DNA of 64,000 nt, from assembly GCA_944325445.1 (NCBI GenBank), contig CALVAG010000005.1:93152-157151 (forward strand). Direction: 5' to 3'. Positions 35,881 to 45,668 of this stretch are shown here, in pieces; position 1 is the first letter of the stretch, and each line of letters begins with the position of its first letter. Source of the DNA: an uncultured Bacteroidales bacterium. GTDB lineage: Bacteria; Bacteroidota; Bacteroidia; Bacteroidales; UBA932. The notes under the pieces were generated by a model. The model saw only the letters and a list, made by a program, of their open reading frames with translations. It made no database searches and had not been told where the DNA came from. The translations under genes were made by a program, and so were the position numbers.

Positions 35881-36657
35881 TTAAATGCCGAACATCCGTT
35901 CTGCGTTCACTGAGGTCGTTTCCGCAACTTCTTCTATGGCAACCTCCTTTATTTGAGCTATTTTAGCCGCTATTTCCACCAAATGGGAACTCTCGTTCCT
36001 CTTTCCTCTGAAGGGGATGGGGGAGAGCCACGGAGCATCGGTTTCCAGCAACAGGTCTTCGAGCGGCATGGATTTCAGAGAGACGGCAACACCCGCATTT
36101 TTATATGTGACCACGCCTCCTATTCCGAATTTTATATCTCCGTACTTTTTCAGGCGTCTGTAACTCTCCGCACTCCCGGAAAAGGCATGAAACACTCCCT
36201 TCAGCGGTGCTGCCCCGGGAGAGTCCAGCACTTCGAAAAGCTCTTCCGTGGCCTCTCTGAGATGAATTATCACCGGAAGCGAGTACTCTTTGGCAAGCAG
36301 AAGCTGTTCCTTGAATACCGTCTTCTGCTCCTCCATAAAATCTTTGCTCCAATAGCCGTCAAGCCCTATCTCTCCGATTGCCACATAATTGTCACGCCTC
36401 TTTTCAAGCTCGTCGCGGACAAACTGCAGTTCATCCTCCCAATTCTCATTGACGGAAGTGGGATGGAGACCGATCGCCTGCCATAAAAAATCCCGGTATG
36501 CAGAAGAAACGGAAGATTGCCTTCCGAATGAATCCTTGTCAATTGCAGGCATTATGCACTTTACCACACCGGCCTGCCTCATCCTTTCCACCACCTCTTC
36601 CCTGTCGGCATCAAAAGCCTCGTCATACAGATGCAGATGGGTATCGATCAATCTCAT
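35881..36657 (-). CDS. tatD: TatD family metal-dependent hydrolase
   Basis: TIM-barrel amidohydrolase-type nuclease of 258 residues. The metal motif DTHLHLYD gives His7 and His9. Other ligands are seen in AIGEIGLDGYW, LPVIIHLREA, GVFHAFSGS and LLETDAPWLSP. Members act as DNA 3'-exonucleases or D-aminoacyl-tRNA deacylase-like enzymes. It overlaps dprA by 4 bases upstream. Confidence 0.93.
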   Translation of the reverse strand: MRLIDTHLHLYDEAFDADREEVVERMRQAGVVKCIMPAIDKDSFGRQSSVSSAYRDFLWQAIGLHPTSVNENWEDELQFVRDELEKRRDNYVAIGEIGLDGYWSKDFMEEQKTVFKEQLLLAKEYSLPVIIHLREATEELFEVLDSPGAAPLKGVFHAFSGSAESYRRLKKYGDIKFGIGGVVTYKNAGVAVSLKSMPLEDLLLETDAPWLSPIPFRGKRNESSHLVEIAAKIAQIKEVAIEEVAETTSVNAERMFGI

Positions 36658-37712
36658 GTCAATTTATAATTATTTCCCTGCAACGAAACTATTTTCCCCT
36701 CCAGTTCGAGCTCCAGCAGCAAGGCGGAGACCATAGAGAAATCCAATCCGGATTTGCGGCATATACTGTCTATATCAGTTGCAGAATTATTTTTTAAAGT
36801 TAGCAATATTTTCTCTTTTTCGCCGCCGGTCCCCGAAAATAAATCGGGAGTTTTTGCAAATCCGTTCTCAATTCCATTGTAAATGGATGCCATATTTTTA
36901 GAGATAAGATAGTTGCATCCCGACGAATTTATATCGCAAATCCTGCCTGGCACAGCATATACATCCCGGTTATACGAAAGGGCAAACTGGACGGTACTCA
37001 TCGCTCCTCCCCTTATCCTGCTCTCTACCACAATAGTGCATTTCGACAGGCCCGCTATAATCCTGTTGCGCTTTATAAAATGAATCCGGAGCGGTTTTGT
37101 GCCTGTAGAAAACTCCGTTATCACAGCTCCCTGTTTTGCAATTCCGGCCGCAATCTCCCTATGGGCCTGAGGATATACCATATCTATTCCGCACGGCATG
37201 ACAGCCACGCTTTTCAATCCATATTCCAATGCCTTCTTATGGGCGGCCACATCTATCCCGAATGCCAATCCGCTTACGATCACGGCATCGCTCCCCTCCA
37301 ACGAAGAGATTATGGAATCGCAGCATTCCCTTCCGTAACCCGTTGCAAGCCTCGTCCCGACTATCGAGATCATATTCGTGTTGCCAGGCTCGAGAGTCCC
37401 GTAGCAGTAGAGCATCAACGGAGCATCCCCGCACTCGGAGAGCAGCACAGGATAATGCCCGCTCCCTATCGGTATAAGCTGCACTCCCTTGCCTGCAGCC
37501 CATTCCACCTCTTTTCTGCTCCATTCGAGGATGGTATCTTCCAGAAAAAGCGATACATATTTTTCATCTCCGCCAAAGAGTTCGGACAGCTCCTTTTTGC
37601 CGAGAGAAAAAAGCCCCCTGACGCCATAATGCTCCATGAGCCTTCTGCCTGCAGCCGGCCTGAAACAGAATATACGGTTCAACGCACATAAATATACCGA
37701 ATCTTCATCCAT
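36654..37712 (-). CDS. dprA: DNA processing protein DprA
   Basis: Binds incoming single-stranded DNA and loads RecA during natural transformation; it is also kept in species not known to be competent. The 352-residue protein has the Rossmann core: VGTRLATGYGRECCD, VIVSGLAFGIDVAAHKKAL, MPCGIDMVYPQAHREIA, FIKRNRIIAGLS and VESRIRGGAMSTVQFA. A small C-terminal winged-helix (DML1-like) domain ends it (~295-350). I start at the ATG at 37712; the frame opens at 37760, inside the queA terminator hairpin, which makes the longer form unlikely. Confidence 0.92.
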   Translation of the reverse strand: MDEDSVYLCALNRIFCFRPAAGRRLMEHYGVRGLFSLGKKELSELFGGDEKYVSLFLEDTILEWSRKEVEWAAGKGVQLIPIGSGHYPVLLSECGDAPLMLYCYGTLEPGNTNMISIVGTRLATGYGRECCDSIISSLEGSDAVIVSGLAFGIDVAAHKKALEYGLKSVAVMPCGIDMVYPQAHREIAAGIAKQGAVITEFSTGTKPLRIHFIKRNRIIAGLSKCTIVVESRIRGGAMSTVQFALSYNRDVYAVPGRICDINSSGCNYLISKNMASIYNGIENGFAKTPDLFSGTGGEKEKILLTLKNNSATDIDSICRKSGLDFSMVSALLLELELEGKIVSLQGNNYKLT

Positions 37713-37719
37713 GGCTATA

Positions 37720-37754
37720 AATAAAAACGGCGCACAATTTGACAATTGGCGCCG
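37720..37754 (-). terminator. Rho-independent terminator of queA
   Basis: Stem CGGCGC / GCGCCG (37728-37733 and 37749-37754) extended by CAATT / AATTG with one bulged A and a TGAC loop. On the minus strand the stem runs into a T-rich tract (TTTTTATTTA). It sits 25 bases past the queA stop and just before the dprA ATG (37712). Confidence 0.8.
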
Positions 37755-37760
37755 CAACAA

Positions 37761-37773
37761 CCGTTTTAAACGG
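37761..37773. repeat. 13-base palindrome between the queA stop and its terminator
   Basis: CCGTTT-T-AAACGG is a perfect dyad 6 bases after the queA stop and 6 bases before the terminator stem. It may stabilise the mRNA end or be part of the terminator; it could also be chance. Confidence 0.35.
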
Positions 37774-37778
37774 ATATT

Positions 37779-38828
37779 TTATATTATAAGCATCGCATCG
37801 CCGTAAGTTCCGAACGAATACCCCTCCTTCAGCGCCACTTTATAGGCATTCATCACCTTTTCGAAACCGCCGAATGCCGCAACCGACATAAGCATGGTCG
37901 AGAGAGGAAGATGGAAATTGGTCACCATTGCATTGGGAACCGCAAAATCGTACGGCGGGAAGATGAATTTGTTTGTCCAGCCCTGAAAAGGTTTTACATC
38001 TCCGCGTGTGGTTACCGGAGTTTCAAGAGCCCTTGCGACAGTTATGCCTACGGCAAAAACCTTATGGCCGTTCCTTTTGGATTCGTTTATGCGTTCGGCC
38101 GTCTCCTCGCTTATCAATACCTGTTCGGAATCCATCTTATGCTTGGAAAGGTCCTCGACATCGACTGTCCTGAAGTGCCCCAGCCCCATATGCAGGGTAA
38201 GAAAAGCGCTTTCAACTCCCTTTATCTCCATTCTTTTAAAAAGTTCCCTGCTAAAATGCAGACCTGCGGCAGGAGTCGCAACGGCCCCTTCGTTTTTCGC
38301 ATATATGGTATGGAATCTTTCGTAGTCTATCTCCTCCGGTTTCTCCCTTATCCATTTGGGAAGCGGAATTTCCCCCACGCTGAAAAGCGTATGCCTGAAA
38401 TCCTCATAACTGCCGTCATATAGGAATCTCAATGTTCTTCCGCGAGACGTAGTATTGTCTATTACCTCTGCAACCAGAGAATCATCCTCCCCGAAATAGA
38501 GCTTGTTTCCTATTCTTATCTTTCTCGCAGGGTCTACAAGCACATCCCACAACCTCTGCTCCCTGTTCAACTCTCTGAGCAAAAATACCTCGATTTCCGC
38601 ACCGGTCTTCTCCTTATTGCCCTTAAGGCGTGCCGGAAACACTTTTGTATCGTTAAAGACGAATATATCCCCCTCCTCGGTATAATTTATAATATCTTTG
38701 AAGATTTTGTGCTCGATCTCCCCGCTCTCTCTGTGAAGCACCATCAAACGGGATTCATCTCTATATCTTGCAGGATATTTCGCTATCTGCGCCTGCGTCA
38801 AAGGAAAATTGAATTGCGACAATTTCAT
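37779..38828 (-). CDS. queA: S-adenosylmethionine:tRNA ribosyltransferase-isomerase QueA
   Basis: Builds the epoxyqueuosine side chain on tRNA wobble position 34. The 349-residue protein starts [20 protein letters not shown] and has [60 protein letters not shown], and [20 protein letters not shown]. No queG/tgt gene is in the window. It follows truB by 88 bases and ends in a good terminator. Confidence 0.96.
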   Translation of the reverse strand: MKLSQFNFPLTQAQIAKYPARYRDESRLMVLHRESGEIEHKIFKDIINYTEEGDIFVFNDTKVFPARLKGNKEKTGAEIEVFLLRELNREQRLWDVLVDPARKIRIGNKLYFGEDDSLVAEVIDNTTSRGRTLRFLYDGSYEDFRHTLFSVGEIPLPKWIREKPEEIDYERFHTIYAKNEGAVATPAAGLHFSRELFKRMEIKGVESAFLTLHMGLGHFRTVDVEDLSKHKMDSEQVLISEETAERINESKRNGHKVFAVGITVARALETPVTTRGDVKPFQGWTNKFIFPPYDFAVPNAMVTNFHLPLSTMLMSVAAFGGFEKVMNAYKVALKEGYSFGTYGDAMLII

Positions 38829-38859
38829 ATCAAGAACTGTTTATTCGGAACAAATGTGA

Positions 38860-38900
38860 TAAAAACATTTATTATACGAATAATAGAGAAAAATGTTTCA
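38860..38900 (-). terminator. AT-rich hairpin after truB, possible terminator
   Basis: On the minus strand AAACATT pairs with AATGTTT, with an inner stem TATTAT-TCGT-ATAATA, followed by TTTTTATC. It lies ~20 bases after the truB stop. The stem is AT-rich and has a 6-base bulge, so it is a weak candidate; the same gap should hold any queA promoter. Confidence 0.4.
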
Positions 38901-38916
38901 CAATTTGCCATGAAAT

Positions 38917-39654
38917 TTAAAAAATCTCCATTATTCTCTCCATTGAAAGTGCATTTTCCAGTCTGAACTTTCCTGATTCCGAACGGACAAGAGCGGTAAG
39001 ATGAGCGCCGCTGCCCAGCAGGCGGCCGAGATCCCTCGCTACCGCCCTGATATATGTACCCTTACTGCACTCTATCCTGAGAGTTGCATCGGGAAGTTCG
39101 AATGCAGTCGCTTCGATATCGTAAATTGTAATTTCGGAAGCCTTCAGCTCGATATTCTCCCCTGCCCTCGCCTTTTCATAAGCCCTGACTCCGTCTACGA
39201 ATTTTGCGGAAAAGAGAGGCGGTACCTGCATCTGCACCCCGGTTAAAGAGTTCAGCTTCTCTTTAAGCATATCGATTGTAATATGCTTATAAGGATATAC
39301 AGCATCTATCTCCTTTTCCAAATCGAACGACGGAGTGGTCGCCCCGAACCTTACCTTCGCTATATACTCTTTACGCTCGCTCTGCAGTTTTTCCGCCACC
39401 TTCGTAGCCTTTCCCACACAAATCAGCAATATTCCCGTCGCAAGCGGATCCAGTGTCCCGGCATGCCCTACCTTTATGTTTTTTTTATGGAAATGTTTCT
39501 GCAGAAGAAATTTTATTTTACGGACAGCATCGGCCGATGTCCACCCGTACGGTTTGTCCAACGGCAAGAGAAGGCCGCCGGGATAATCATCGAGATTTTC
39601 GGAAACCTCCCCATTGAAATTCCGGTCAATTACAAAAAACTCTCTTTCAACCAT
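38917..39654 (-). CDS. truB: tRNA pseudouridine-55 synthase TruB
   Basis: Makes pseudouridine 55 in the tRNA T-loop. The 245-residue protein has LLLPLDKPYGWTS, the catalytic GHAGTLDPLATG (Asp69), KEYIAKVRFG and the GTYIRAVARDLGRLLG block; the C-terminal PUA domain of E. coli TruB is absent, as in other Bacteroidota. The ATG at 39654 is preferred over a TTG at 39672, which would lie inside rpiB. Gap of 4 bases after rpiB. Confidence 0.95.
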   Translation of the reverse strand: MVEREFFVIDRNFNGEVSENLDDYPGGLLLPLDKPYGWTSADAVRKIKFLLQKHFHKKNIKVGHAGTLDPLATGILLICVGKATKVAEKLQSERKEYIAKVRFGATTPSFDLEKEIDAVYPYKHITIDMLKEKLNSLTGVQMQVPPLFSAKFVDGVRAYEKARAGENIELKASEITIYDIEATAFELPDATLRIECSKGTYIRAVARDLGRLLGSGAHLTALVRSESGKFRLENALSMERIMEIF

Positions 39655-39658
39655 AAAA

Positions 39659-40093
39659 TCAGTCGCAATCAATTTTATCTATGCGGCGTTGATGACGTCC
39701 TCCTTCGAACTTGGCGGAGAGGTATGCCTTCAATATCTCTTTTGCCATAGCCGTACTTATAAAACGGGCGGGCAACGACAATATATTTGCGTCATTATGC
39801 TCTTTTGCCAATTTTGCCAGCTCCGGAGTCCAGCAGAGGGCGGCCCTTACTCCCTTGTGCTTATTAAGAGTCATGCTTATGCCGTTTCCCGAACCGCACA
39901 TAGCGACTCCGAAATCCACCTCTTTGCCGGCCACCGCCCTTGCCAAAGGATGTGCTACATCGGGATAATCCATACTTTCAGCTGAGAATGTCCCGAAATC
40001 TTCCACTTTATACCCTTCCTCTATAAGCAGGGATTTCAGCTCCTCTTTTAACGTATAACCGGCATGATCTGCCGCCATTCCTACAGTTTTCAT
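39659..40093 (-). CDS. rpiB: Ribose-5-phosphate isomerase B
   Basis: Interconverts ribose-5-phosphate and ribulose-5-phosphate in the pentose phosphate pathway. The 144-residue RpiB/LacAB family protein has AADHAGY (Asp9, His10), DFGTFSAESMDYPD, and the catalytic loop MCGSGNGIS (Cys66). It lies 7 bases after the S41 protease gene and 4 before truB. Confidence 0.95.
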   Translation of the reverse strand: MKTVGMAADHAGYTLKEELKSLLIEEGYKVEDFGTFSAESMDYPDVAHPLARAVAGKEVDFGVAMCGSGNGISMTLNKHKGVRAALCWTPELAKLAKEHNDANILSLPARFISTAMAKEILKAYLSAKFEGGRHQRRIDKIDCD

Positions 40094-40100
40094 AATATTT

Positions 40101-41687
40101 TCATTTTGCGTTATCTTTCATAATAGCATCTATGACATTGTCTATCTTTAGCAGATAAGAATAAAAGGCTATGTCATCCAGAGCCGAATAGCGTCCGAAA
40201 AGCCCTTCTATCTGCGTAACTATTATATTCTCCGATTTTTTCCACTCACCATCGCCAGGCAATGCGACACCGTTCCGTGCAGCATATTTCTTGAAATCCT
40301 CACCTATATTCATTCCGGAGATGATATTCTGCAAATCCGCCATATTTTCGACCCCCCTCAACTTCTGTCTGTATCTGTCGGCCAAAACCGCACTGTATTT
40401 AATCTGGAGGCTCTTTCTGTTTACGGCAATAAGATAGTCAGTAACTCCTACAGTATCTATCGGCACAAATATATCCGGTATTATACCTCCGCCGCCATAT
40501 ACGATTTTGCCTTTGGGAGTTACATATTTTAGTGAGTCATTCACCCTTATGCTGTCGGCATCCATCATCTCCCCATGCTCGTACCTTTCCAATATATCAT
40601 ATCTGTAATTTTCGGAATAAGGTTTTTGAATTGAGCGTCCGGTAGGAGTATAAAAACGGGCTACGGTCAATCTTATTCCCGACTTATCCGTAAAGTAGAT
40701 AGGTTCCTGCACAAGCCCCTTGCCGTACGAACGGCGCCCTACTATCGTTCCTCTGTCGTTATCCTGCATTGCACCTGCAAAAACTTCGCTCGATGAAGCA
40801 GACCCCTCATTGAGAATTACATACAGTTTGACGTCCTGCAATGAACCCTTTCCGTCCGCATGAAAATCGCTTCTTGCCCTGTGCAATCCCTCCATATAGA
40901 CTATAAGGTCTCCCTTGCCCAGAAATTCATTGGCAAGCAGAAGCGCCTGATCGAGATAGCCGCCGGCATTGTCCCTCAAATCAAAAATCAATGTTTTAAG
41001 CCCTTCGGATCTCAACTTTTCCGCCGCTTCGGCAAATTCCTCATAACTGGTCTTTGCGAACTTGGAGAGTTTCATGTACCCTATAGAATCGTTCAGCATC
41101 ATGGCTACATCGAGACTGTTTACCGGAATTCTGTCGCGCGTAATGGAAAACTGCAGCAGCTCTTCGAGATTATCGCGTTTGACCTCGATATCTACAACGG
41201 AACCTTGCGGACCTTTCAACCGCCTGACAATACTGTCCTGATTCATCTTCACCCCTGCGATATTCACTCCGTCTACTGTAACTATCCTGTCCCCGGACAG
41301 AAGGCCGGCCTTCTCCGACGGTCCTCCGGGAACTATATTTATTACCGTAACCGTATCGTCAGGGAGATTGAATTCGATTCCTATCCCGCTGAAATTTCCC
41401 TCCAGGGATTCATCTGCGCTTTTCAGCACCTGAGGAGGAAGATAGACGGAGTGGGGATCCAGGTTCTCCATCAGAGCGGGAAGCGTATTTTCTATAACGG
41501 TTTCGTAATCTACGGTATCTACGTAATTCTTATCTATCTGCTCGAGAATCAGCAGAAGTTTGTCCCATTTATGGTCATTTACATCTATCTCTCTGTTTGC
41601 GGAGTATTGGCAATAACGTACAATAATCAGCAATATCAAAAAGAGAATTACGGCAGGCAGCAGTCCGGTCAGAAAATTTTTGTTCAT
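40101..41687 (-). CDS. S41 family C-terminal processing protease (CtpA/Prc-like)
   Basis: Periplasmic tail-specific serine protease anchored by an N-terminal membrane helix (~8-26), 528 residues. A PDZ domain (~85-175, GNFSGIGIEF to SGDRIVTVDGVNI) precedes the catalytic domain with FDLRDNAGGYLDQAL, SASSSE (Ser298 as nucleophile) and RRSYGKG (Lys323); the 25-residue Ser-Lys spacing matches Prc. It probably trims envelope proteins. Embedded in a long leftward unit with dcd-like and rpiB genes. Confidence 0.93.
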   Translation of the reverse strand: MNKNFLTGLLPAVILFLILLIIVRYCQYSANREIDVNDHKWDKLLLILEQIDKNYVDTVDYETVIENTLPALMENLDPHSVYLPPQVLKSADESLEGNFSGIGIEFNLPDDTVTVINIVPGGPSEKAGLLSGDRIVTVDGVNIAGVKMNQDSIVRRLKGPQGSVVDIEVKRDNLEELLQFSITRDRIPVNSLDVAMMLNDSIGYMKLSKFAKTSYEEFAEAAEKLRSEGLKTLIFDLRDNAGGYLDQALLLANEFLGKGDLIVYMEGLHRARSDFHADGKGSLQDVKLYVILNEGSASSSEVFAGAMQDNDRGTIVGRRSYGKGLVQEPIYFTDKSGIRLTVARFYTPTGRSIQKPYSENYRYDILERYEHGEMMDADSIRVNDSLKYVTPKGKIVYGGGGIIPDIFVPIDTVGVTDYLIAVNRKSLQIKYSAVLADRYRQKLRGVENMADLQNIISGMNIGEDFKKYAARNGVALPGDGEWKKSENIIVTQIEGLFGRYSALDDIAFYSYLLKIDNVIDAIMKDNAK

Positions 41688-41700
41688 AGCCGCTTTTCAT

Positions 41701-42141
41701 TTATTTTTCCGACAGAGCCTCGGCATCTATCTGCAAAACTTCGATTCCGACCCTTTTTAAAAGTTCCAGCCCGTCCGTAAGGTGATATGCGTCACGATAT
41801 ACGACACGGGTTATACCAGCCTGGATTATGAGCTTCGCACATTCCATACATGGAGCGGCGGTCACATAAAGAGTCGCTCCCACGCTGCTGTTATTGGACT
41901 TGGCCACTTTCGTTATGGCATTAGCCTCGGCATGAAGAACATACGGATATGTTATTCCGTTTTCATCTTCACAAATATTAGGAAATCCCGACGGAGTGCC
42001 GTTATATCCGTCTGAAATGATCATCCTGTCCTTTACTATTAGGGCTCCTACCTTTCTGCGGTTGCAGTAGGAATTTTCAGCCCATATGCCAGCTACCTTA
42101 AGATAGCTTTTGTCGAATTGCAACTGTTTTTCACTATTCAT
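41701..42141 (-). CDS. dCMP deaminase (ComEB-like)
   Basis: Zinc-dependent deoxycytidylate deaminase giving dUMP for thymidylate synthesis; 146 residues. The zinc and catalytic residues are in HAEANAI (His70, Glu72) and PCMEC (Cys98, Cys101). The DGYNGTPSGFPN loop fits dCMP rather than free-nucleoside deaminases. It lies 13 bases before the S41 protease gene and 24 bases after the acyl-CoA synthetase gene. Confidence 0.92.
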   Translation of the reverse strand: MNSEKQLQFDKSYLKVAGIWAENSYCNRRKVGALIVKDRMIISDGYNGTPSGFPNICEDENGITYPYVLHAEANAITKVAKSNNSSVGATLYVTAAPCMECAKLIIQAGITRVVYRDAYHLTDGLELLKRVGIEVLQIDAEALSEK

Positions 42142-42165
42142 ATCTGCTCAACCTTTACAAATTGC

Positions 42166-43830
42166 TCAACTGTTGTACATATATCGCTTTATGCTTCTTT
42201 TAGGAGTCTTTTCGAACTCTTCGGGCATTATCTTTACCGAGGATATTTTCGCATAATTCGGCAAATCCTTATTTACGAGTTCTATATTTTCCTCCATTTT
42301 CCTATCCACTTCATTGCTTCCTATACCGTCTGCCATAGCGGCGTCGATATCGGGATATATAAGGGCCACCAATTTTCCGTTATCCTCTATTACGAGAGAT
42401 TCCACTACATACGGCATGTTATTTATCATACTTTCTATCTCTTCCGGATAAATATTCTGTCCGGAAGGCCCCAGAATCATACTCTTGCATCTGCCTTTTA
42501 TAAAAAGGAAGCCGTCGGAATCCAGAATGCCCATATCCCCCGTCTTCATCCACCCGTCCTCCGTAAAGGACGCGGCAGTGGCCTCCGGATTATGAAAATA
42601 CCCGAGCATTACATTAGCCCCGCGGACCTGGATCTCCCCGGCCACCCTTTCAGGATCGGGAGAGTCTATTCTTATCTCCATTCGCGGAGCGGCCTTTCCG
42701 CACGAAAAGAGTTTGTACTCATTGTAAGGGGCATAGGAGATTATCGGAGCGCACTCCGTCATTCCGTACCCTATGGTATAGGGGAAACCTATCTTATGGA
42801 AAAACTCATCCGCCTCCCTGTTGAATGCGGCGCCTCCTATTATCACTTCAAAAAATTTGCCTCCGAAAGCCTTCACAAGTTCGCCCCTGATTTTTTCCTC
42901 CACCTTCTTGTCTATTACCGGCAATTTGAGGAGTACCTTCATACTCGTCTTGTTCAGAATAGGCTGCAGCTTGTTTTTATATATTTTTTCAATAATCAGA
43001 GGCACGGATATTATTATATCCGGCTTTATATTGGCAAAAGCCTCCATGATTATCTTCGGACTCGGCACACGGGTAAGAAAATGGACATGGGCACCGACGC
43101 ATATTTCAAAGAGGAATTCGAACATCAACCCATACATATGGGCAGTAGGAAGCATTGAAACGGAATTGGAGCCGCTGCCTATATGCGGATATTTTTCCTG
43201 CGCAAAGAGCACGTTGGAAATCAATGCCCTGAACGGAATCATTACACCCTTTGAAAAACCGGATGTCCCGGAAGTATAATTTATCATGGCCACATCATCG
43301 CAAGACTCCTCCCTGCAATAAGATACGTTCTCCGGCAAAAAACTCTTGGGATATTTTTTCCCGAACATTTCATTGAGATGCTCCCTGGTCTCCACTATTT
43401 TTTCCCGATTGGCATAAATCAGGGAAAAATCGGTTATCTGGATAATCGCCTCCAGGCCAGGCATCTCGTCTTTAGACAAATCCTCCCATATCATATCCCC
43501 TACAAAGAGTATTCTGCTTTCGGAATGATTCACGATATGGTGTACGTTGCCCGACTTGAATTCATGAAGGATGGGGACAGGGACAGCCCCGTATGTAAGC
43601 GATGCCAGAAACACCACGCCCCAGTTCGCCTGGTTTCTGGAGCAGATAGCCACCTTTTCCCCCTTATGCAGACCGCATATTCCGAAAATTATATGCAGCT
43701 TTTCAATTCTTCTTGCCACATCCCTGTAATGAAGGGTTATATCTTTATAGTTGGATAGGGCCGGTATGTTCCAGTTTTTCCTGAAACTCTCCTCCAGCAT
43801 CTTTATAAGTGATATATTTTCCATTTCCAT
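42166..43830 (-). CDS. AMP-dependent acyl-CoA synthetase (FadD-like)
   Basis: Adenylate-forming ligase, 554 residues, probably activating fatty acids. Motifs: INYTSGTSGFSKGV (P-loop-like A3), YGMTECAPIIS (A5), GWMKTGDMGILDSDGFLFIKGRCK (A7-A8) and a C-terminal Lys in KTPKRSIKRY. No signal peptide or membrane span. It is shorter than most FadD (~560-600) but complete. Start may be at 43830 or at the Met two codons on (43824). It follows the MsbA-like gene by 8 bases, suggesting a shared lipid role. Confidence 0.9.
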   Translation of the reverse strand: MEMENISLIKMLEESFRKNWNIPALSNYKDITLHYRDVARRIEKLHIIFGICGLHKGEKVAICSRNQANWGVVFLASLTYGAVPVPILHEFKSGNVHHIVNHSESRILFVGDMIWEDLSKDEMPGLEAIIQITDFSLIYANREKIVETREHLNEMFGKKYPKSFLPENVSYCREESCDDVAMINYTSGTSGFSKGVMIPFRALISNVLFAQEKYPHIGSGSNSVSMLPTAHMYGLMFEFLFEICVGAHVHFLTRVPSPKIIMEAFANIKPDIIISVPLIIEKIYKNKLQPILNKTSMKVLLKLPVIDKKVEEKIRGELVKAFGGKFFEVIIGGAAFNREADEFFHKIGFPYTIGYGMTECAPIISYAPYNEYKLFSCGKAAPRMEIRIDSPDPERVAGEIQVRGANVMLGYFHNPEATAASFTEDGWMKTGDMGILDSDGFLFIKGRCKSMILGPSGQNIYPEEIESMINNMPYVVESLVIEDNGKLVALIYPDIDAAMADGIGSNEVDRKMEENIELVNKDLPNYAKISSVKIMPEEFEKTPKRSIKRYMYNS

Positions 43831-43838
43831 AACCGGGT

Positions 43839-45668
43839 TTATTTAAAGTTCTGCAATTCGCACAAATGCGAATAGAGGCCGTGACGGGCCAGCAACTCCG
43901 CATGGGTTCCCCTCTCCACGATTTCACCTTTTTGAACCACAACGATTTCATCTGCATCGCGTATCGTGGAGAGCCTGTGCGCTATTACGACAGAAGTTCT
44001 GTTTTTCATAAGATTGGTAAGCGCCTGCTGTACCAGACGTTCACTTTCCGTATCCAACGCCGAGGTAGCCTCGTCCAATATCAGAATCGGCGGATTTTTC
44101 AGAACGGCCCTGGCAATCGCCAATCTCTGTCTCTGGCCTCCGGAAAGTTTGCCGCCCCTGTCGCCTATATTCGTCTGATAACCGTTTTCCATCTGCATTA
44201 TAAAGTCATGCGCATTGGCTACTTTGGCGGCGTTATAAACATCCTCTTCCGTCACATTGGACATTCCGAAGGTAATATTGTTATAGACCGTATCGTTAAA
44301 AAGAATCGCCTCCTGAGTCACTATCCCCATAAGCGAGACAAGGCTTTCTATCCTGTAATCCTTTATATTGCGCCCGTCGAGCAGGATCTCTCCGCCGGTG
44401 ACATCATAGAAACGCGGCAGCAGGTCGGCCATAGTGGATTTTCCGCCTCCGGAAGGGCCGACAATGGCAACCGTCTTTCCCTTTTCTATCTTCAGATTTA
44501 TATTTTTCAATACCGGAATATCATGGGAATATGAGAAATTGACATTCCTGAATTCTATCTCATTATTGAAGTCCCTGATATCGGCGGCATCTTTCTTCTC
44601 GACTATAGGATTATTCACATCCAGAATCGCAAAGAGCCTTCCTCCCGAAACCATTCCTCTCTGGATACTTGCATATGCGGAAGAGATAGCTTTTGCAGGC
44701 TCGAGGACTCTCCAATAAAAGCCTATATACACCACGAACTCAGGGATACTCATACCGAGCTGCCCTTTGGTCTGAAGCCACCCTCCGTAAAAAAGGACGG
44801 CGGCAGCCACCGCGATACCCAAAAATTCGGAAAGCGGAGAGGCGAGCTCCTGACGGTTGAACATACTCCTGCAACTCTGCCTGTGAGCCAGATTCGTATT
44901 CTCAAAAACCGAGTCTACATATTTTGTGGCATTAAAGGCCTTTATGATTCTTATACCGGATATCGCCTCCTCGAAATGAGTCACGATTCTGGCCATCAAA
45001 GATTGCGTCTGCACGGCTCCGCGCTTGAGCGAACGGCTGATTCTGCCGATAACTATTGCGGAAAAAGGCAGAGTAAGCAGGGTCACCAGCGTAAGTTTGG
45101 GCGACATGTAGAAAAGTCCGCAAAGGAATCCTATTATCAGCAAAGGTTCCCTGAAAAGCACATGAAAACTGTTGGCTACGCCGTTCTGGACCTCCGTGAC
45201 ATCGTTGGATATGGAGGAGAGAATGTCTCCCTTTCTCTGGTCATTGAAGTAACCTACATTGAGACTTGTAATCTTGTTAAAAAGATCTCTTCTGATATTC
45301 AACATTATATAGGTTCTCATACTTACCAATATACGTTGCGACAGATATCTGGTAAGATTCGAAAGGAATGATGTGAATACCAGTATCAGACTCACGAAAA
45401 AGAGAGCTCTCAATACACCGTACGAAGCCAGAATACCGGACAAGTAATATTGGAAAACAGTCTCGAAATATTTGGGCGAGAGTTCGAATGAGGGAAGCTG
45501 TGCAATGGCTCCCACATCTGCAGGTTCAAAAAGGACTGTCAGAAGAGGTCCTATCAAGGCATAATTGACGACACTGAAGATTACCGATAATATGGAAAGC
45601 ACCAGATAACCCGGCCAGAATCTGCCATATGGCTTGGCATAAGCCAGCAAGCGTTTGAACGAATTCAT
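43839..45668 (-). CDS. MsbA-like lipid exporter (ABC transporter, fused membrane and ATPase domains)
   Basis: Type IV ABC exporter of 609 residues with six membrane helices in ~1-330 and a nucleotide-binding domain with Walker A GPSGGGKST, signature LSGGQRQRLAIARA and Walker B ILILDEATSALD, then an H-loop VIAHRLST. Length and architecture match MsbA, which flips lipid A-core; drug exporters of the same fold cannot be excluded. Overlaps the DUF4834 gene by 4 bases. Confidence 0.88.
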   Translation of the reverse strand: MNSFKRLLAYAKPYGRFWPGYLVLSILSVIFSVVNYALIGPLLTVLFEPADVGAIAQLPSFELSPKYFETVFQYYLSGILASYGVLRALFFVSLILVFTSFLSNLTRYLSQRILVSMRTYIMLNIRRDLFNKITSLNVGYFNDQRKGDILSSISNDVTEVQNGVANSFHVLFREPLLIIGFLCGLFYMSPKLTLVTLLTLPFSAIVIGRISRSLKRGAVQTQSLMARIVTHFEEAISGIRIIKAFNATKYVDSVFENTNLAHRQSCRSMFNRQELASPLSEFLGIAVAAAVLFYGGWLQTKGQLGMSIPEFVVYIGFYWRVLEPAKAISSAYASIQRGMVSGGRLFAILDVNNPIVEKKDAADIRDFNNEIEFRNVNFSYSHDIPVLKNINLKIEKGKTVAIVGPSGGGKSTMADLLPRFYDVTGGEILLDGRNIKDYRIESLVSLMGIVTQEAILFNDTVYNNITFGMSNVTEEDVYNAAKVANAHDFIMQMENGYQTNIGDRGGKLSGGQRQRLAIARAVLKNPPILILDEATSALDTESERLVQQALTNLMKNRTSVVIAHRLSTIRDADEIVVVQKGEIVERGTHAELLARHGLYSHLCELQNFK

